DNA of 64,000 nucleotides from Faucicola sp048551375 (GTDB lineage Bacteria > Pseudomonadota > Gammaproteobacteria > Pseudomonadales > Moraxellaceae), in assembly GCF_048551375.1 (NCBI RefSeq), contig NZ_JBLYZJ010000003.1:1-64000 (forward strand). The letters run 5' to 3'. Every line of letters starts with the position of its first letter. The first letter of the stretch is position 1. Shown here one piece after another: positions 17,248 to 26,467 of the stretch. The translations under genes were made by a program, and so were the position numbers. The notes under the pieces are model-generated. The model was not told the DNA's origin. It ran no database searches and saw only the letters and a list, made by a program, of their open reading frames with translations.

Positions 17248-17577
17248 ATGACAGCAGACAACAATCAAGTCACCGAAGAAATGAATGCCTTTTATGAGCG
17301 TGCGGACGAGTTTATCAAGCTTGCCAATGAATTACGCACTGATGAGGTTCATGCAGGAAAAATCAACGCTTCTATGCTATATGCTGTGGCTCGCTTTAGT
17401 GCATGGACGGCGGCGACAGGCTTTGTCAAAGGCAGTGACTATGCCAAAGAAAAAGCCGATATTATCGAGCATTTCACCAAAAATTTCGAGCGTATGCTAT
17501 CAGACAACATTGATGACTACGCCGAAAACTTTCAAAAATATATGCAAATTGGACAAGAGCATGACCATGACCACTAA
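17248..17577 (+). CDS. DUF3144 family protein
   Basis: A 109-residue (MTADNN start) or 114-residue (ATG 17233) small soluble protein matching DUF3144 in my reading: FYERADEFIKLANE, VHAGKINASMLYAVARFSAW and a C-terminal acidic/His tail HDHDH. The function of the family is unknown. No strong ribosome site separates the two ATGs; I give the second. The stop overlaps the start of the next gene, which suggests translational coupling. Confidence 0.75.
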   Translation: MTADNNQVTEEMNAFYERADEFIKLANELRTDEVHAGKINASMLYAVARFSAWTAATGFVKGSDYAKEKADIIEHFTKNFERMLSDNIDDYAENFQKYMQIGQEHDHDH

Positions 17578-18136
17578 CCCTGTGCGTATGCCATTTGGCA
17601 AAGTCATTGGCTTGACATTTGCTAGCTCCTTGCTATTGACCACACAAATAAGCCATGCCAAAAGCGATGTCGAAAAAGCAGGCGATGTTTTATCCCTAGC
17701 GATTCCGACTGTTGGGCTAGGTATGGCAGTTGCCAAAGATGATAAAGCAGGCGTTAAACAACTTGGCTACACGCTTGCCAGTAATTTGGTGGTGACTCAA
17801 GGGCTAAAATATGCCACCAATGACACCGACTGGGGCAAACGTCCAAATGGTGAGGATTATTCCTTTCCTTCCTTTCACACCAGCAATGCCTGTGCAGGGG
17901 CGACTTTTATCGGTCAACGCTATGGCTGGCAATACGGTAGTATGGCGATGTTGCCAGCGACTTATGTCGGATGGTCACGTGTGGATGCCAATCGACACCA
18001 TACACGAGATGTAGTGGCAGGTTGTGCCATCGGTATCGCCAGTGGTTTATTACTAACCCAACCGTATGATAATACAATGATTACCCCTTGGTATGAAAAT
18101 AAATCATTGGGATTGTCGATTAGTTCACAGTGGTAA
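17567..18136 (+). CDS. PAP2-family phosphatase, secreted
   Basis: A 189-residue protein with an N-terminal signal peptide (hydrophobic GLTFASSLLLTTQISHA, cleavage after AKS/SHA). The acid-phosphatase motifs are GKRPNGE, FPSFHTS and SRVDANRHHTRD, the last fitting SRx5Hx3D exactly. In motif 2 the usual PSGH reads PSFH, so glycine is replaced but the histidine kept. It probably acts on lipid pyrophosphates or phosphoesters in the periplasm. ATG 17567 is chosen because AAGAG is 7 bases upstream; a much longer frame to 17285 lies inside the DUF3144 gene and is not credible. Its first codons overlap the DUF3144 stop. Confidence 0.8.
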   Translation: MTTNPVRMPFGKVIGLTFASSLLLTTQISHAKSDVEKAGDVLSLAIPTVGLGMAVAKDDKAGVKQLGYTLASNLVVTQGLKYATNDTDWGKRPNGEDYSFPSFHTSNACAGATFIGQRYGWQYGSMAMLPATYVGWSRVDANRHHTRDVVAGCAIGIASGLLLTQPYDNTMITPWYENKSLGLSISSQW

Positions 18137-18163
18137 GTAAGTGGACAAATTTAAACGATAAAA

Positions 18164-18265
18164 CCGTTCGTGGTAAGCTTGTCGAACCTGAGAAGCACTG
18201 CTTCTCAAGACGAGCCTAGCGAAGTGGGTTTTCCGCTACCCTTCGACAAGCTCAGGGCGAACGAA
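18164..18265. repeat. about 100-bp inverted-repeat element (GCTTGTCGAA arms)
   Basis: The arms GTTCGTGGTAAGCTTGTCGAA and the complement of TTCGACAAGCTCAGGGCGAAC flank a small GAGAAGCACTGCTTCTC hairpin at 18190-18206. The CTTCGACAAGCTCAGGGCGA string is a dispersed repeat I recognise from many Gram-negative genomes. It lies between convergent genes. Confidence 0.65.
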
Positions 18266-18297
18266 AGACCATTAATAATTTTTTCCCTTTACTTAGG

Positions 18298-18645
18298 CTA
18301 TTTAAATAACCGATACAACATAAACCCAATCAATGCCATTACCAACACAATCACCCCCACTCGCCACACCCACCGAGGTATCAAAGGGACTTTGATATTT
18401 TCTGCTTTTAAGTGACCCTCTAAGCCTTGTTGCAAGCCATTTAAGCCACTCACAGCATTTTGCGGTTGAGTGGTTGCATTATTTGGCATGACAGACACTT
18501 CATACGTATCAATCTGATTTTTTGCCTCTTCCATACTAATCCCTTGCTCTTCGGCATGGGTTTTGATAGCGATAACATAGTTTTTTTTATCCACCAATTG
18601 ACGAATATGACTGGGCAATGGGGCAGTTTTAGTGGCTTGGCTCAT
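18298..18645 (-). CDS. tail-anchored membrane protein of unknown function
   Basis: A 115-residue protein with one C-terminal transmembrane helix (WRVGVIVLVMALIGFMLYRLF). The N-terminal part (LVDKKNYVIAIKTHAEEQGISMEEAKNQID) resembles the helix-turn-helix unit found in the bL12 C-terminal domain and related small proteins. The orientation would leave the N-terminus in the cytoplasm. I do not recognise a function. It stands alone, convergent with the PAP2 gene. Confidence 0.6.
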   Translation of the reverse strand: MSQATKTAPLPSHIRQLVDKKNYVIAIKTHAEEQGISMEEAKNQIDTYEVSVMPNNATTQPQNAVSGLNGLQQGLEGHLKAENIKVPLIPRWVWRVGVIVLVMALIGFMLYRLFK

Positions 18646-18986
18646 GGGCGATTCTCATAACGTGATGGCTTATTATACCAGTCAAGCCATACCAGTCAAT
18701 GTCATCAGCGTTAAGCTATCGTCACATGAAACCTTATAAAAATGTAACTTTTTGTAAATAAAAATCCCTATTTCATTATGCTTTTTTACCCTGTTATTCA
18801 GACTTTATATAGCCATTTGCTAAAATATGTGAAATTAGAAATATATTATTTATATTTTGCATAATTATAAATTATCTTGCATTTTGTTAATAAAAATTAA
18901 ACAAGACAAAGGTATTTTTTATGGCTATACTAAGTAAAGATTACATTTTACCCCGTCACTGCTTTAACACAAAAAAAGGAGTTTTT
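18646..18986 (+). promoter_or_regulatory. upstream region of the prp cluster
   Basis: About 340 very A/T-rich bases between divergent genes. They should hold the promoter of the prp genes. An in-frame ATG at 18921 precedes the chosen prpB start but has no ribosome site and adds residues unlike PrpB. No prpR gene or clear operator was found. Confidence 0.45.
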
Positions 18987-19880
18987 ATGTCAGCCCTATC
19001 CGCAGGTCGCAAGTTCCGTAACGCAATCGAATCTGAAAAAGCCCAAGGTCGTCCCCTTCAAATCGTTGGTACGATTAACGCCTACACCGCTATGATGGCA
19101 ACCCAAGTTGGTCATAAAGCCTTGTACCTATCAGGTGCTGGCGTAGCAAATGCCTCATTCGGTCTGCCTGACCTTGGTATGACAAGCCTAAACGATGTAT
19201 TGACCGATGCCACTCGTATCACCAATGCCGTTGACACGCCGTTATTGGTGGATATCGATACGGGTTGGGGTGGTGCGTTCAATATCGCTCAAACCATCAA
19301 ACAAATGGAAAAAGCAGGCGTGGCAGCTGTGCATATCGAAGACCAAGTTGCCCAAAAACGCTGTGGTCACCGCCCAAACAAAGAAATCGTTTCAACCGCT
19401 GAAATGGTTGACCGTATCAAAGCTGCATTAGATGCCAAAGTAAATCCAGACTTCGTGGTGATGGCTCGTACCGATGCCTTGTCAGTTGAAGGCTTAGACG
19501 CTGCGGTTGAACGTGCGGTCGCATTCCAAGAAGCAGGTGCAGATATGATTTTTGCTGAAGCATTGACCGATATCGCTATGTATCGTAAATTCACCGATGT
19601 GCTAGATATTCCTGTCCTTGCCAACATGACTGAATTTGGTCAAACTGACCTTTACACCACCAAAGAATTGTTTGATGTGGGCGTGGATATGGTACTTTAT
19701 CCATTATCAGCCTTCCGTGCGATGAACAAAGCGGCGTTGAGCGTGTATCAAAACTTGTTAAATGATGGCGTGCAAACTGCATCAGTACCAAATATGCAAA
19801 CTCGCAATGAGTTGTATGAGTTCTTGAACTATCATTCTTACGAAAATAAATTGGATGAATTGTTCAAAAGTAAAAAATAA
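18987..19880 (+). CDS. prpB: 2-methylisocitrate lyase
   Basis: A 297-residue PEP mutase/isocitrate lyase superfamily enzyme. It splits 2-methylisocitrate into succinate and pyruvate, the last step of the methylcitrate cycle for propionate. It has the expected YLSGAGVANASFGLPDLGMT, DIDTGWGG, the active-site loop KRCGHRPNKE and MARTDAL. ATG 18987 is chosen because AAAAGGAG lies just upstream and it gives a normal N-terminus (MSALSAGRKFRNAI). It is followed after 6 bases by the permease gene, so they are cotranscribed. Confidence 0.95.
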   Translation: MSALSAGRKFRNAIESEKAQGRPLQIVGTINAYTAMMATQVGHKALYLSGAGVANASFGLPDLGMTSLNDVLTDATRITNAVDTPLLVDIDTGWGGAFNIAQTIKQMEKAGVAAVHIEDQVAQKRCGHRPNKEIVSTAEMVDRIKAALDAKVNPDFVVMARTDALSVEGLDAAVERAVAFQEAGADMIFAEALTDIAMYRKFTDVLDIPVLANMTEFGQTDLYTTKELFDVGVDMVLYPLSAFRAMNKAALSVYQNLLNDGVQTASVPNMQTRNELYEFLNYHSYENKLDELFKSKK

Positions 19881-19886
19881 TTTTTA

Positions 19887-20711
19887 ATGTCGTTTATTGA
19901 GGTATTGCAATTAGGGATTTTCGCCTTTGCATCTGTGCTACACGGCATTACAGGCATGGCATTTCCCATGATTGGCACGGTGGCATTATCAATGGTAATG
20001 CCACTCCAAAAAGCCGTCGCTGTCCTTGCAATCCCCACGTTAATCATTAATTTATTGACGTTTTTTAAACGTGATGATGAACAACAATCAGTTCAGTATA
20101 AAAGCGATTTAAAAAAAACATTTTTTCGAGAAACCTATTCCCAAGAGATTGGGCGTTATTTACAGCAGTATTGGCTGTTGGTTGTTACCAGTTTGATTGG
20201 TAGTGTGTTGGGTGTTAAATTACTACTAATTTTACCTGTCGCCTACTTATACCTTAGTATTTCACTGGTGACATTGTATTATGCAATACATGGTTGGTTA
20301 AGTTTAATTGGGAAAGTAAAGCATTTTACTGTTCCTAACACCCAGTTAAGCATGGCAATTTTTGGTTTATTTAGCGGAATTGTTGGTGGCTCAACCAATG
20401 CCATGTCACCAATTTTATTGATTTACTTGTTTAGTTATACGCAAAATCGCAATGAAATCAGTAAAATAAGTAATTTATGTTATGCAATGGGCAAGTTGGT
20501 TCAAATTTATTTTTTATGGCAACAATTTACCCAATTTAGCCAACGAGATATTATTTCCCTCATTATTATCACTTTAATATCCATTCTATTTTTATTTGTT
20601 GGAATTAAAGTTAGGGGGAAAATTAGTCAAGTGGTTTTTAAACAACTAATTTATGTGGTTTTGTTAATTTTAGCGGTTAAAATCGGTTATTCAGGTATAA
20701 AGGCTTGGTGA
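19887..20711 (+). CDS. TSUP (TauE/SafE) family membrane transporter
   Basis: A 274-residue polytopic membrane protein with about eight hydrophobic segments (for example LQLGIFAFASVLHGITGMAF, WLLVVTSLIGSVLGVKLLLI, FGLFSGIVGGSTNAMSP). The paired glycine-rich segments GITGMAFPMIG and GIVGGSTNAMSP fit the TSUP/DUF81 family, which exports sulfite and other organic or sulfur anions. It lies 6 bases after prpB, so a link to propionate or propionyl metabolism is possible but unproven. Its codons are more A/T-rich than those of prpB. Confidence 0.75.
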   Translation: MSFIEVLQLGIFAFASVLHGITGMAFPMIGTVALSMVMPLQKAVAVLAIPTLIINLLTFFKRDDEQQSVQYKSDLKKTFFRETYSQEIGRYLQQYWLLVVTSLIGSVLGVKLLLILPVAYLYLSISLVTLYYAIHGWLSLIGKVKHFTVPNTQLSMAIFGLFSGIVGGSTNAMSPILLIYLFSYTQNRNEISKISNLCYAMGKLVQIYFLWQQFTQFSQRDIISLIIITLISILFLFVGIKVRGKISQVVFKQLIYVVLLILAVKIGYSGIKAW

Positions 20712-20784
20712 TTTTTGAAAATTCTTTGATAATACAATATTAAAAATTGAATCTTATCATTAAGTAAAAGGTAACATAGTCAAC

Positions 20785-21600
20785 ATGAATTCAAATGTAA
20801 AATCACGCTTAATAGCTTTTATCACGCTTCCGATTGTATTGGGTGCAAGCCTATCCTTGACCGCTTGTAATCAATCCAATACAAAAACCGAGCAGAAAGC
20901 CAGTGCCAGTCAAACCAGTTCGACTGCCAGTGCCACACCGACTACCCTAGCTTTGACAGTCGATAAAGATGGTAATGCCCACTTACAACCTGCCTCTACG
21001 GTCACAGCACCTAAAACGCCTATCAGTGACGTTAAACTCACCGACCCATTGACCCAGTTAGTCGCAACCACCATGAACAATGGTTTTTTATTGGCAGTCA
21101 ATCAACACGCCAAATTATCAGCAACCCAAAAACAATGTTTGATGGATTTTGACAATCAGCAAGCGGTTACCCTTGCCCAAAAAATGCTGTCGTTTAACCT
21201 AACACAAACCGAAGTTAGCGAAGCCAATACCTTTTATGCCCTACCAGTCGGACAAAAAATCATCAAATTTAACCAAAAATACCTCGATGATTTAAAGCAT
21301 AGCCACAGTAAAGCAGGCAATCTCGATGTAACCGATGATGAAAAATTGCAAATTTCTGCCTTTATTGACACCGCCACAGGACGAAAAATCCAACAATTAG
21401 CGTCAGGTCAATTACAAAGTGCGTTTGCCCCTGTTGAGCAACAGCAATTACAAAAATGCCAAGTCAGTGTCGAACAATTTAATGCACCGATAAATCCACC
21501 TGCGAATGACCCAAAAAGTGCGTCAGCCCCAACACCATCAGCAACCGTAAAAACCGAGGCAAAAGCAGTTTTACCAAATGCCTCACAACCTAAACCCTAA
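20785..21600 (+). CDS. DUF2059-like lipoprotein
   Basis: A 271-residue predicted lipoprotein: signal peptide ending SLSLTAC (lipobox LTAC), then Ser/Thr/Ala-rich linker. The middle (about 90-215) has the pattern EVSEANTFYALPVGQKIIKF, recalling DUF2059, where FYxTPxGQK is typical. The C-terminal tail is Pro/Ala/Lys-rich low complexity. The role is unknown. It lies between the permease and prpC, which is not a usual prp gene position. Confidence 0.6.
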   Translation: MNSNVKSRLIAFITLPIVLGASLSLTACNQSNTKTEQKASASQTSSTASATPTTLALTVDKDGNAHLQPASTVTAPKTPISDVKLTDPLTQLVATTMNNGFLLAVNQHAKLSATQKQCLMDFDNQQAVTLAQKMLSFNLTQTEVSEANTFYALPVGQKIIKFNQKYLDDLKHSHSKAGNLDVTDDEKLQISAFIDTATGRKIQQLASGQLQSAFAPVEQQQLQKCQVSVEQFNAPINPPANDPKSASAPTPSATVKTEAKAVLPNASQPKP

Positions 21601-21630
21601 CTTTTTTTCACAGCCAAAAAGGAATTGAAC

Positions 21631-22821
21631 ATGGCAAAATCAAAAGCAACCCCAGCCGAAACGACCGCAGAAACCACTGCACCTGTTACCCCGAAACCGA
21701 AGAAATCGGTTGCTCTATCAGGCGTACCTGCTGGTAACACTGCCCTATGTACCGTAGGACGTACAGGTAACGACTTAAGCTATCGTGGCTATGATATCTT
21801 GGATTTGGCAAAAGATAGCGAATTTGAAGAAGTCGCTCACTTGCTGATTCATGGACATTTGCCAAACCGTCATGAGTTGGACGCTTACAAGAAAAAGCTA
21901 AAAACCATGCGTAACCTACCTGTCAATGTCCTTGCCGTGTTAGAGGCCCTACCTGCTCACGCTCATCCAATGGATGTCATGCGTACAGGCGTATCGGCGT
22001 TGGGCTGTACCTTGCCAGAGCGTGAAAGCCAACCAACCTCTGAAGCTCGTGACATTGCTGATAAATTGATTGCATCATTGGGTTCAATGCTACTTTACTG
22101 GTATCACTACAGCCACAATGGCAAAGTCATCAGCCTAGATAGCGACCAAGACAGCGTTGGCGGTCATTTCCTAGAGCTATTACACGGTGAAGCCCCAAGC
22201 GAATCACATATCAAAGCCATGCACATCTCACTCATTCTATACGCAGAGCATGAGTTCAATGCCTCAACCTTTACCAGCCGTGTTATCACAGGTACTGGCT
22301 CGGATATGTACTCAGCGGTGAGCGGTGCAATCGGTGCGTTAAAAGGCCCTAAACATGGCGGTGCAAACGAAGTCGCTTATGATATCCAAAAACGCTATCG
22401 CAATGCAGACGATGCTGAAAAAGATATCTTAGAACGCCTTGAGAAAAAAGAAGTCATCATCGGCTTTGGTCATCCAGTTTATACCATTAGCGACCCACGC
22501 AATAAAGTCATCAAAGAAGTTGCTCGTAACTTGTCAAAAGAAACTGGCGATATGACCTTGTTTGATGTGGCAGAGCGTTTGGAATCTGTGATGTGGGATA
22601 ACAAGAAAATGTTCCCAAATCTTGACTGGTTCTCAGCGGTTAGCTATCACAAAATGGGCGTGCCAACGGCAATGTTTACCCCATTATTCGTAATCGCTCG
22701 CACGGCTGGTTGGTCAGCTCACGTTCTTGAGCAACGTGCGGATGGTAAAATCATTCGTCCATCAGCGAACTACACTGGTCCAGACGACCAAAAATTTGTA
22801 GCGTTGGATAAACGTAAGTAA
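21631..22821 (+). CDS. prpC: 2-methylcitrate synthase
   Basis: A 396-residue citrate-synthase-family enzyme condensing propionyl-CoA and oxaloacetate. It carries SGVPAGNTALCTVG, YRGYDILDLA, the catalytic GALKGPKHGGANE and GFGHPVYTISDPRNKVIK, and VSYHKMGVPTAMFTPLFVI, all matching PrpC more than GltA. The first 30 residues are an extra Thr/Pro/Lys-rich tail. I chose ATG 21631 (AAAAAGGA upstream) over the in-frame TTG 21625. It lies before the RAYT insertion that separates it from acnD. Confidence 0.93.
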   Translation: MAKSKATPAETTAETTAPVTPKPKKSVALSGVPAGNTALCTVGRTGNDLSYRGYDILDLAKDSEFEEVAHLLIHGHLPNRHELDAYKKKLKTMRNLPVNVLAVLEALPAHAHPMDVMRTGVSALGCTLPERESQPTSEARDIADKLIASLGSMLLYWYHYSHNGKVISLDSDQDSVGGHFLELLHGEAPSESHIKAMHISLILYAEHEFNASTFTSRVITGTGSDMYSAVSGAIGALKGPKHGGANEVAYDIQKRYRNADDAEKDILERLEKKEVIIGFGHPVYTISDPRNKVIKEVARNLSKETGDMTLFDVAERLESVMWDNKKMFPNLDWFSAVSYHKMGVPTAMFTPLFVIARTAGWSAHVLEQRADGKIIRPSANYTGPDDQKFVALDKRK

Positions 22822-22996
22822 TTGATTGTCTGTTTCAATAAGGGCAAATTCTTGTTAATTTGTCCTTATCAATTTTTTAATATATTTATACAAAGATTTA
22901 TTTCAATTGAAATTAAACAATGTACTTGAAGCAATAAATATTGCAAAAAAATATCCAAATGGTGGGATTTATATCGGCTGATAACATGAACCGTAA

Positions 22997-23013
22997 GGTG
23001 CGTCTTACGCACC
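22997..23013. repeat. REP-like palindrome 1 near the RAYT gene
   Basis: GGTGCGTCTTACGCACC is a near-perfect palindrome about 70 bases before the RAYT start. A degenerate second copy is at 23037-23053 (GGTGCGTATGATGTGCC). Confidence 0.75.
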
Positions 23014-23080
23014 ATTTAGAGCCAATATTTTAAAAAGGTGCGTATGATGTGCCTTATAATCGCAAGGAAGCTAAAATTTT

Positions 23081-23617
23081 TTGTCAAACTATATTCGCAA
23101 TTTTGATGGTCATATTTATGCTTTCACCCTCCTTGCGTTTGAACGGCGAAAGATTTTTTGTCAGTCTGATTTTCTGATAGCTCTTAAACAAAGCATTATT
23201 GAAGTTCGTCAAACCTACCCTTTCACAATTATTGCTTGGGTACAAATGCCAGACCATTTACATTGCATTTTACAATTTGAGCAAAAAGACAATGATTTTA
23301 GCCGAATTTGGGGCATGATAAAGCGTAAAACCACGCAATCCTGTCCACAATATCATTTGCCATTTGATGAATTAAGTTATTCAAAAACATTAAGGAATGA
23401 AAAAGGCATTTGGCATAGACGATTTTATGAGCATTTAATTCGTGATGACAATGATTTCACCAATCATCTTAATTATATTCATTTCAACCCTGTTAAACAT
23501 GGATTAGTGAAAAATGTGCTAGATTGGCAATATTCTTCTTTTCACCGTTATGTAAAAATGGGGTTTTATCCAACTGATTGGGGAATGGATAATGTGATAC
23601 AGATTTTTGGTGAGTGA
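23081..23617 (+). mobile_element. REP-associated tyrosine transposase (RAYT), Y1_Tnp family
   Basis: A 178-residue protein of the IS200/IS605-type Y1 transposase superfamily. The HUH-like motif is in MPDHLHCILQF, and the RAYT hallmarks SKTLRNEKGIWHRRFYEHLIRDDNDF, YIHFNPVKHGLVKN and WQYSSFHRYV are present. Known RAYTs nick REP palindromes at a single tyrosine. The start is TTG 23081 with AAGGAAG 10 bases upstream. It is flanked by at least four GGTGCGTCTTACGCACC-like palindromes, its likely substrates. It sits between prpC and acnD in the same orientation, so it interrupts the propionate operon. Confidence 0.88.
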
Positions 23618-23633
23618 ACCATAATCAATTATA

Positions 23634-23757
23634 AAGTGCGTCTTATGCACCATTTAGGCGTAATTAGCTTTTTAATTGTAGGTGCGTCTTACGCACCACA
23701 TAAATACCATCAGCTTTTAATAGGTGCGTAATAATAGGTGCGTAAGACGCACCTTAC
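23634..23757. repeat. REP-like palindrome cluster downstream of the RAYT gene
   Basis: There are three further palindromes: AAGTGCGTCTTATGCACCA (23634-23652), GGTGCGTCTTACGCACC (23681-23697), and a pair GGTGCGTAATAATAGGTGCG with AAGACGCACC at 23723-23753. Single copies elsewhere are at 17109-17136 and 37857-37880. Confidence 0.75.
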
Positions 23758-23812
23758 CTACATACCTTTAACCAGTTACACTTTCAAGCAACACAGCAAA
23801 AGGAACTTAGCC

Positions 23813-26428
23813 ATGAGCCAAAGCAACAATCAGTACCGCAAATCCCTCCCCAATTCCAACGTGGAATATTTCGACACTCGCCAAGCCGTCAACGACATCA
23901 CTCCAGATGCCTACGACAAACTTCCGTACACCTCTCGCATTCTTGCCGAACAGCTTGTGCGTAAAGTCACTGATTCAGCCGAATTGACCGATGCGTTAAA
24001 ACAGCTGATTAATCGTGAGCGTACCCTAGACTTCCCTTGGTATCCTGCCCGTGTCGTTTGTCATGATATCTTGGGTCAGACTGCCCTTGTCGATTTGGCG
24101 GGCTTGCGTGATGCCATCGCTGAACAAGGCGGTGACCCATCAAAAGTAAACCCAGTGGTACAGACACAGTTGATTGTTGACCACTCACTAGCTGTAGAGT
24201 ATGGTGGCTATGACCCAGACGCATTTGAGAAAAACCGTGCCATTGAAGACCGCCGTAACGAAGACCGTTTCCACTTTATCAACTGGACAAAAACCGCCTT
24301 TGAAAACGTGGATGTGATTCCTGCGGGCAACGGTATCATGCACCAAATTAACCTTGAGAAAATGTCGCCAGTCGTCCAAGTACAGCAAGGCGTGGCGTTC
24401 CCAGATACTTGCGTGGGTACGGACAGCCACACGCCACACGTGGATGCGTTGGGCGTGATTTCGGTCGGTGTTGGTGGACTAGAAGCCGAAACCGTAATGC
24501 TAGGTCACCCATCAATGATGCGATTACCAGACATCGTGGGCGTACATTTGACAGGCAAACGCCAAGCGGGCATTACAGCGACCGATATCGTGTTGGCATT
24601 GACGGAGTTCTTGCGTAAAGAGCGTGTTGTGGGTGCGTATGTTGAGTTCTTCGGTGAAGGTGCGGACAGCCTATCTATCGGCGACCGTGCGACCATCGCC
24701 AACATGACCCCAGAATATGGGGCGACCGCAGGTCTATTCTACATCGACCAACAAACCATCGATTACCTACGTTTGACAGGGCGTGACGAAGACCAAATTA
24801 AACTGGTTGAAAACTATGCCAAAACCACAGGTCTATGGTCTGATAGCCTTGTGAATGCTGAATATGAGCGTGTGCTTGAGTTTGATTTGTCAAAAGTCAC
24901 TCGCAATATGGCAGGTCCGTCAAACCCTCATGCTCGTGTTGCAACCGCTGATTTGGCTGCCAAAGGCATTGCAGGTGTGGTAGAAAATCGTGATGACGGC
25001 TTAATGCCAGACGGTGCGGTGATTATCGCTGCCATTACCTCTTGTACCAATACGTCAAACCCTCGCAACGTGGTAGCGGCTGCGTTATTGGCGAAAAAAG
25101 CCAATGAGCTAGGCTTAACTCGTAAACCTTGGGTGAAATCATCTTTTGCCCCTGGTTCAAAAGTCGCTGAACTTTACCTAAAAGACGCTAACCTATTGCC
25201 AGAATTGGAAAAATTGGGCTTTGGTATCGTGGCGTTCGCTTGTACCACTTGTAACGGTATGTCAGGGGCGTTAGACCCAGCGATTCAGCAAGAAATCATC
25301 GACCGTGACCTTTACGCTACTGCGGTATTGTCTGGTAACCGTAACTTTGACGGACGTATCCATCCGTATGCCAAACAAGCATTTTTGGCAAGCCCCCCGC
25401 TAGTGGTGGCGTATGCGATTGCAGGCACAATTCGTTTTGACATCGAAAAAGACGTATTGGGCGTAGTTGACGGCAAAGAAATCCGCCTTGCTGACATTTT
25501 CCCAAGCGATGAAGAAATTGATGCGATTGTTGCCAAACACGTTAAGCCAGAACAGTTCCGTGAAATCTATATTCCGATGTTCAACCTTGACCGTAGCCAA
25601 AAAGCCGACAGCCCACTGTACGACTGGCGACCACAATCGACTTATATCCGCCGTCCGCCATACTGGGAAGGGGCATTGGCTGCACCTCGCACCTTGACCC
25701 ATATGCGTCCGTTGGCGATTTTGCCTGACAATATCACCACTGACCACTTGTCGCCATCGAATGCGATTTTGCTTGACTCGGCAGCAGGGGAATATTTGGC
25801 GAAAATGGGCTTGCCAGAAGAAGACTTCAATAGCTATGCCACCCACCGTGGTGACCACTTAACCGCCCAACGTGCGACTTTTGCCAATCCGAAATTGTTT
25901 AACGAAATGGTGAAAAACTCTGACGGCACGACCACACAAGGTTCGCTTGCTCGTGTTGAGCCAGAGGGCAAAGTGATGCGTATGTGGGAGGCGATTGAAA
26001 CCTACATGAACCGTCAACAACCGCTTATCATCATCGCAGGTGCGGATTATGGTCAAGGCTCTAGCCGTGACTGGGCTGCCAAAGGCGTGCGTCTAGCAGG
26101 GGTTGAGGCGATTGTGGCTGAGGGCTTTGAGCGTATTCACCGTACCAATTTGATTGGTATGGGGGTGTTGCCACTTGAGTTTAAAGCTGGGGTGAATCGC
26201 CATACGTTGAAGCTTGATGGTACGGAAACTTATAGCGTGATTGGTAATCTTGCCCCTCGTGGCGATATGATTTTGGTCGTTGAGCGTGCAGGACATGATG
26301 GTCACGATGGTGAATTGGTTGAAGTGCCTGTGACTTGTCGTCTTGATACCCAAGCGGAAGTGGATACTTATAACGCTGGGGGCGTGTTGCAAAAATTCGC
26401 TCAAGATTTCTTGAAAGGGGAAGTATAA
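23813..26428 (+). CDS. acnD: 2-methylisocitrate dehydratase, Fe/S-dependent
   Basis: An 871-residue aconitase-family iron-sulfur enzyme that dehydrates 2-methylcitrate. It has the aconitase cluster cysteines in ITSCTNTSNP and CTTCNGMSG, the substrate motif GTDSHTPHVDALGV and AGADYGQGSSRDWAAKG. The text YATAVLSGNRNFDGRIHPYA matches AcnD in my reading, and its place in the prp cluster supports this over housekeeping AcnA. ATG 23813 has AAAAGGAAC upstream; an in-frame ATG at 23738 lies inside the REP cluster and is not credible. AcnD normally needs the isomerase PrpF, which is not in the window. Confidence 0.88.
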   Translation: MSQSNNQYRKSLPNSNVEYFDTRQAVNDITPDAYDKLPYTSRILAEQLVRKVTDSAELTDALKQLINRERTLDFPWYPARVVCHDILGQTALVDLAGLRDAIAEQGGDPSKVNPVVQTQLIVDHSLAVEYGGYDPDAFEKNRAIEDRRNEDRFHFINWTKTAFENVDVIPAGNGIMHQINLEKMSPVVQVQQGVAFPDTCVGTDSHTPHVDALGVISVGVGGLEAETVMLGHPSMMRLPDIVGVHLTGKRQAGITATDIVLALTEFLRKERVVGAYVEFFGEGADSLSIGDRATIANMTPEYGATAGLFYIDQQTIDYLRLTGRDEDQIKLVENYAKTTGLWSDSLVNAEYERVLEFDLSKVTRNMAGPSNPHARVATADLAAKGIAGVVENRDDGLMPDGAVIIAAITSCTNTSNPRNVVAAALLAKKANELGLTRKPWVKSSFAPGSKVAELYLKDANLLPELEKLGFGIVAFACTTCNGMSGALDPAIQQEIIDRDLYATAVLSGNRNFDGRIHPYAKQAFLASPPLVVAYAIAGTIRFDIEKDVLGVVDGKEIRLADIFPSDEEIDAIVAKHVKPEQFREIYIPMFNLDRSQKADSPLYDWRPQSTYIRRPPYWEGALAAPRTLTHMRPLAILPDNITTDHLSPSNAILLDSAAGEYLAKMGLPEEDFNSYATHRGDHLTAQRATFANPKLFNEMVKNSDGTTTQGSLARVEPEGKVMRMWEAIETYMNRQQPLIIIAGADYGQGSSRDWAAKGVRLAGVEAIVAEGFERIHRTNLIGMGVLPLEFKAGVNRHTLKLDGTETYSVIGNLAPRGDMILVVERAGHDGHDGELVEVPVTCRLDTQAEVDTYNAGGVLQKFAQDFLKGEV

Positions 26429-26467
26429 GCTGAAAGGTGAAGTGTAGGAATTTTTTCTGTATAATAG

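Noticed and set aside
17285..17566. Long upstream extension of the PAP2 reading frame
   Set aside because: It lies wholly inside the DUF3144 gene in another frame, and the signal peptide begins only at MTTNPVRMPFGKV.
18921..18986. Earlier ATG in frame with prpB
   Set aside because: No ribosome site; the ATG at 18987 has AAAAGGAG and the correct family start.
22907..22981. Short open frame ending NIAKKYPNGGIYIG, slightly like the end of YCII-type proteins
   Set aside because: Only about 24 codons, A/T-rich, no start, and the similarity is too weak.
22990..23757. CRISPR-like reading of the repeated GGTGCGTCTTACGCACC units
   Set aside because: Spacing is irregular, the units flank a RAYT gene and no cas gene is present.
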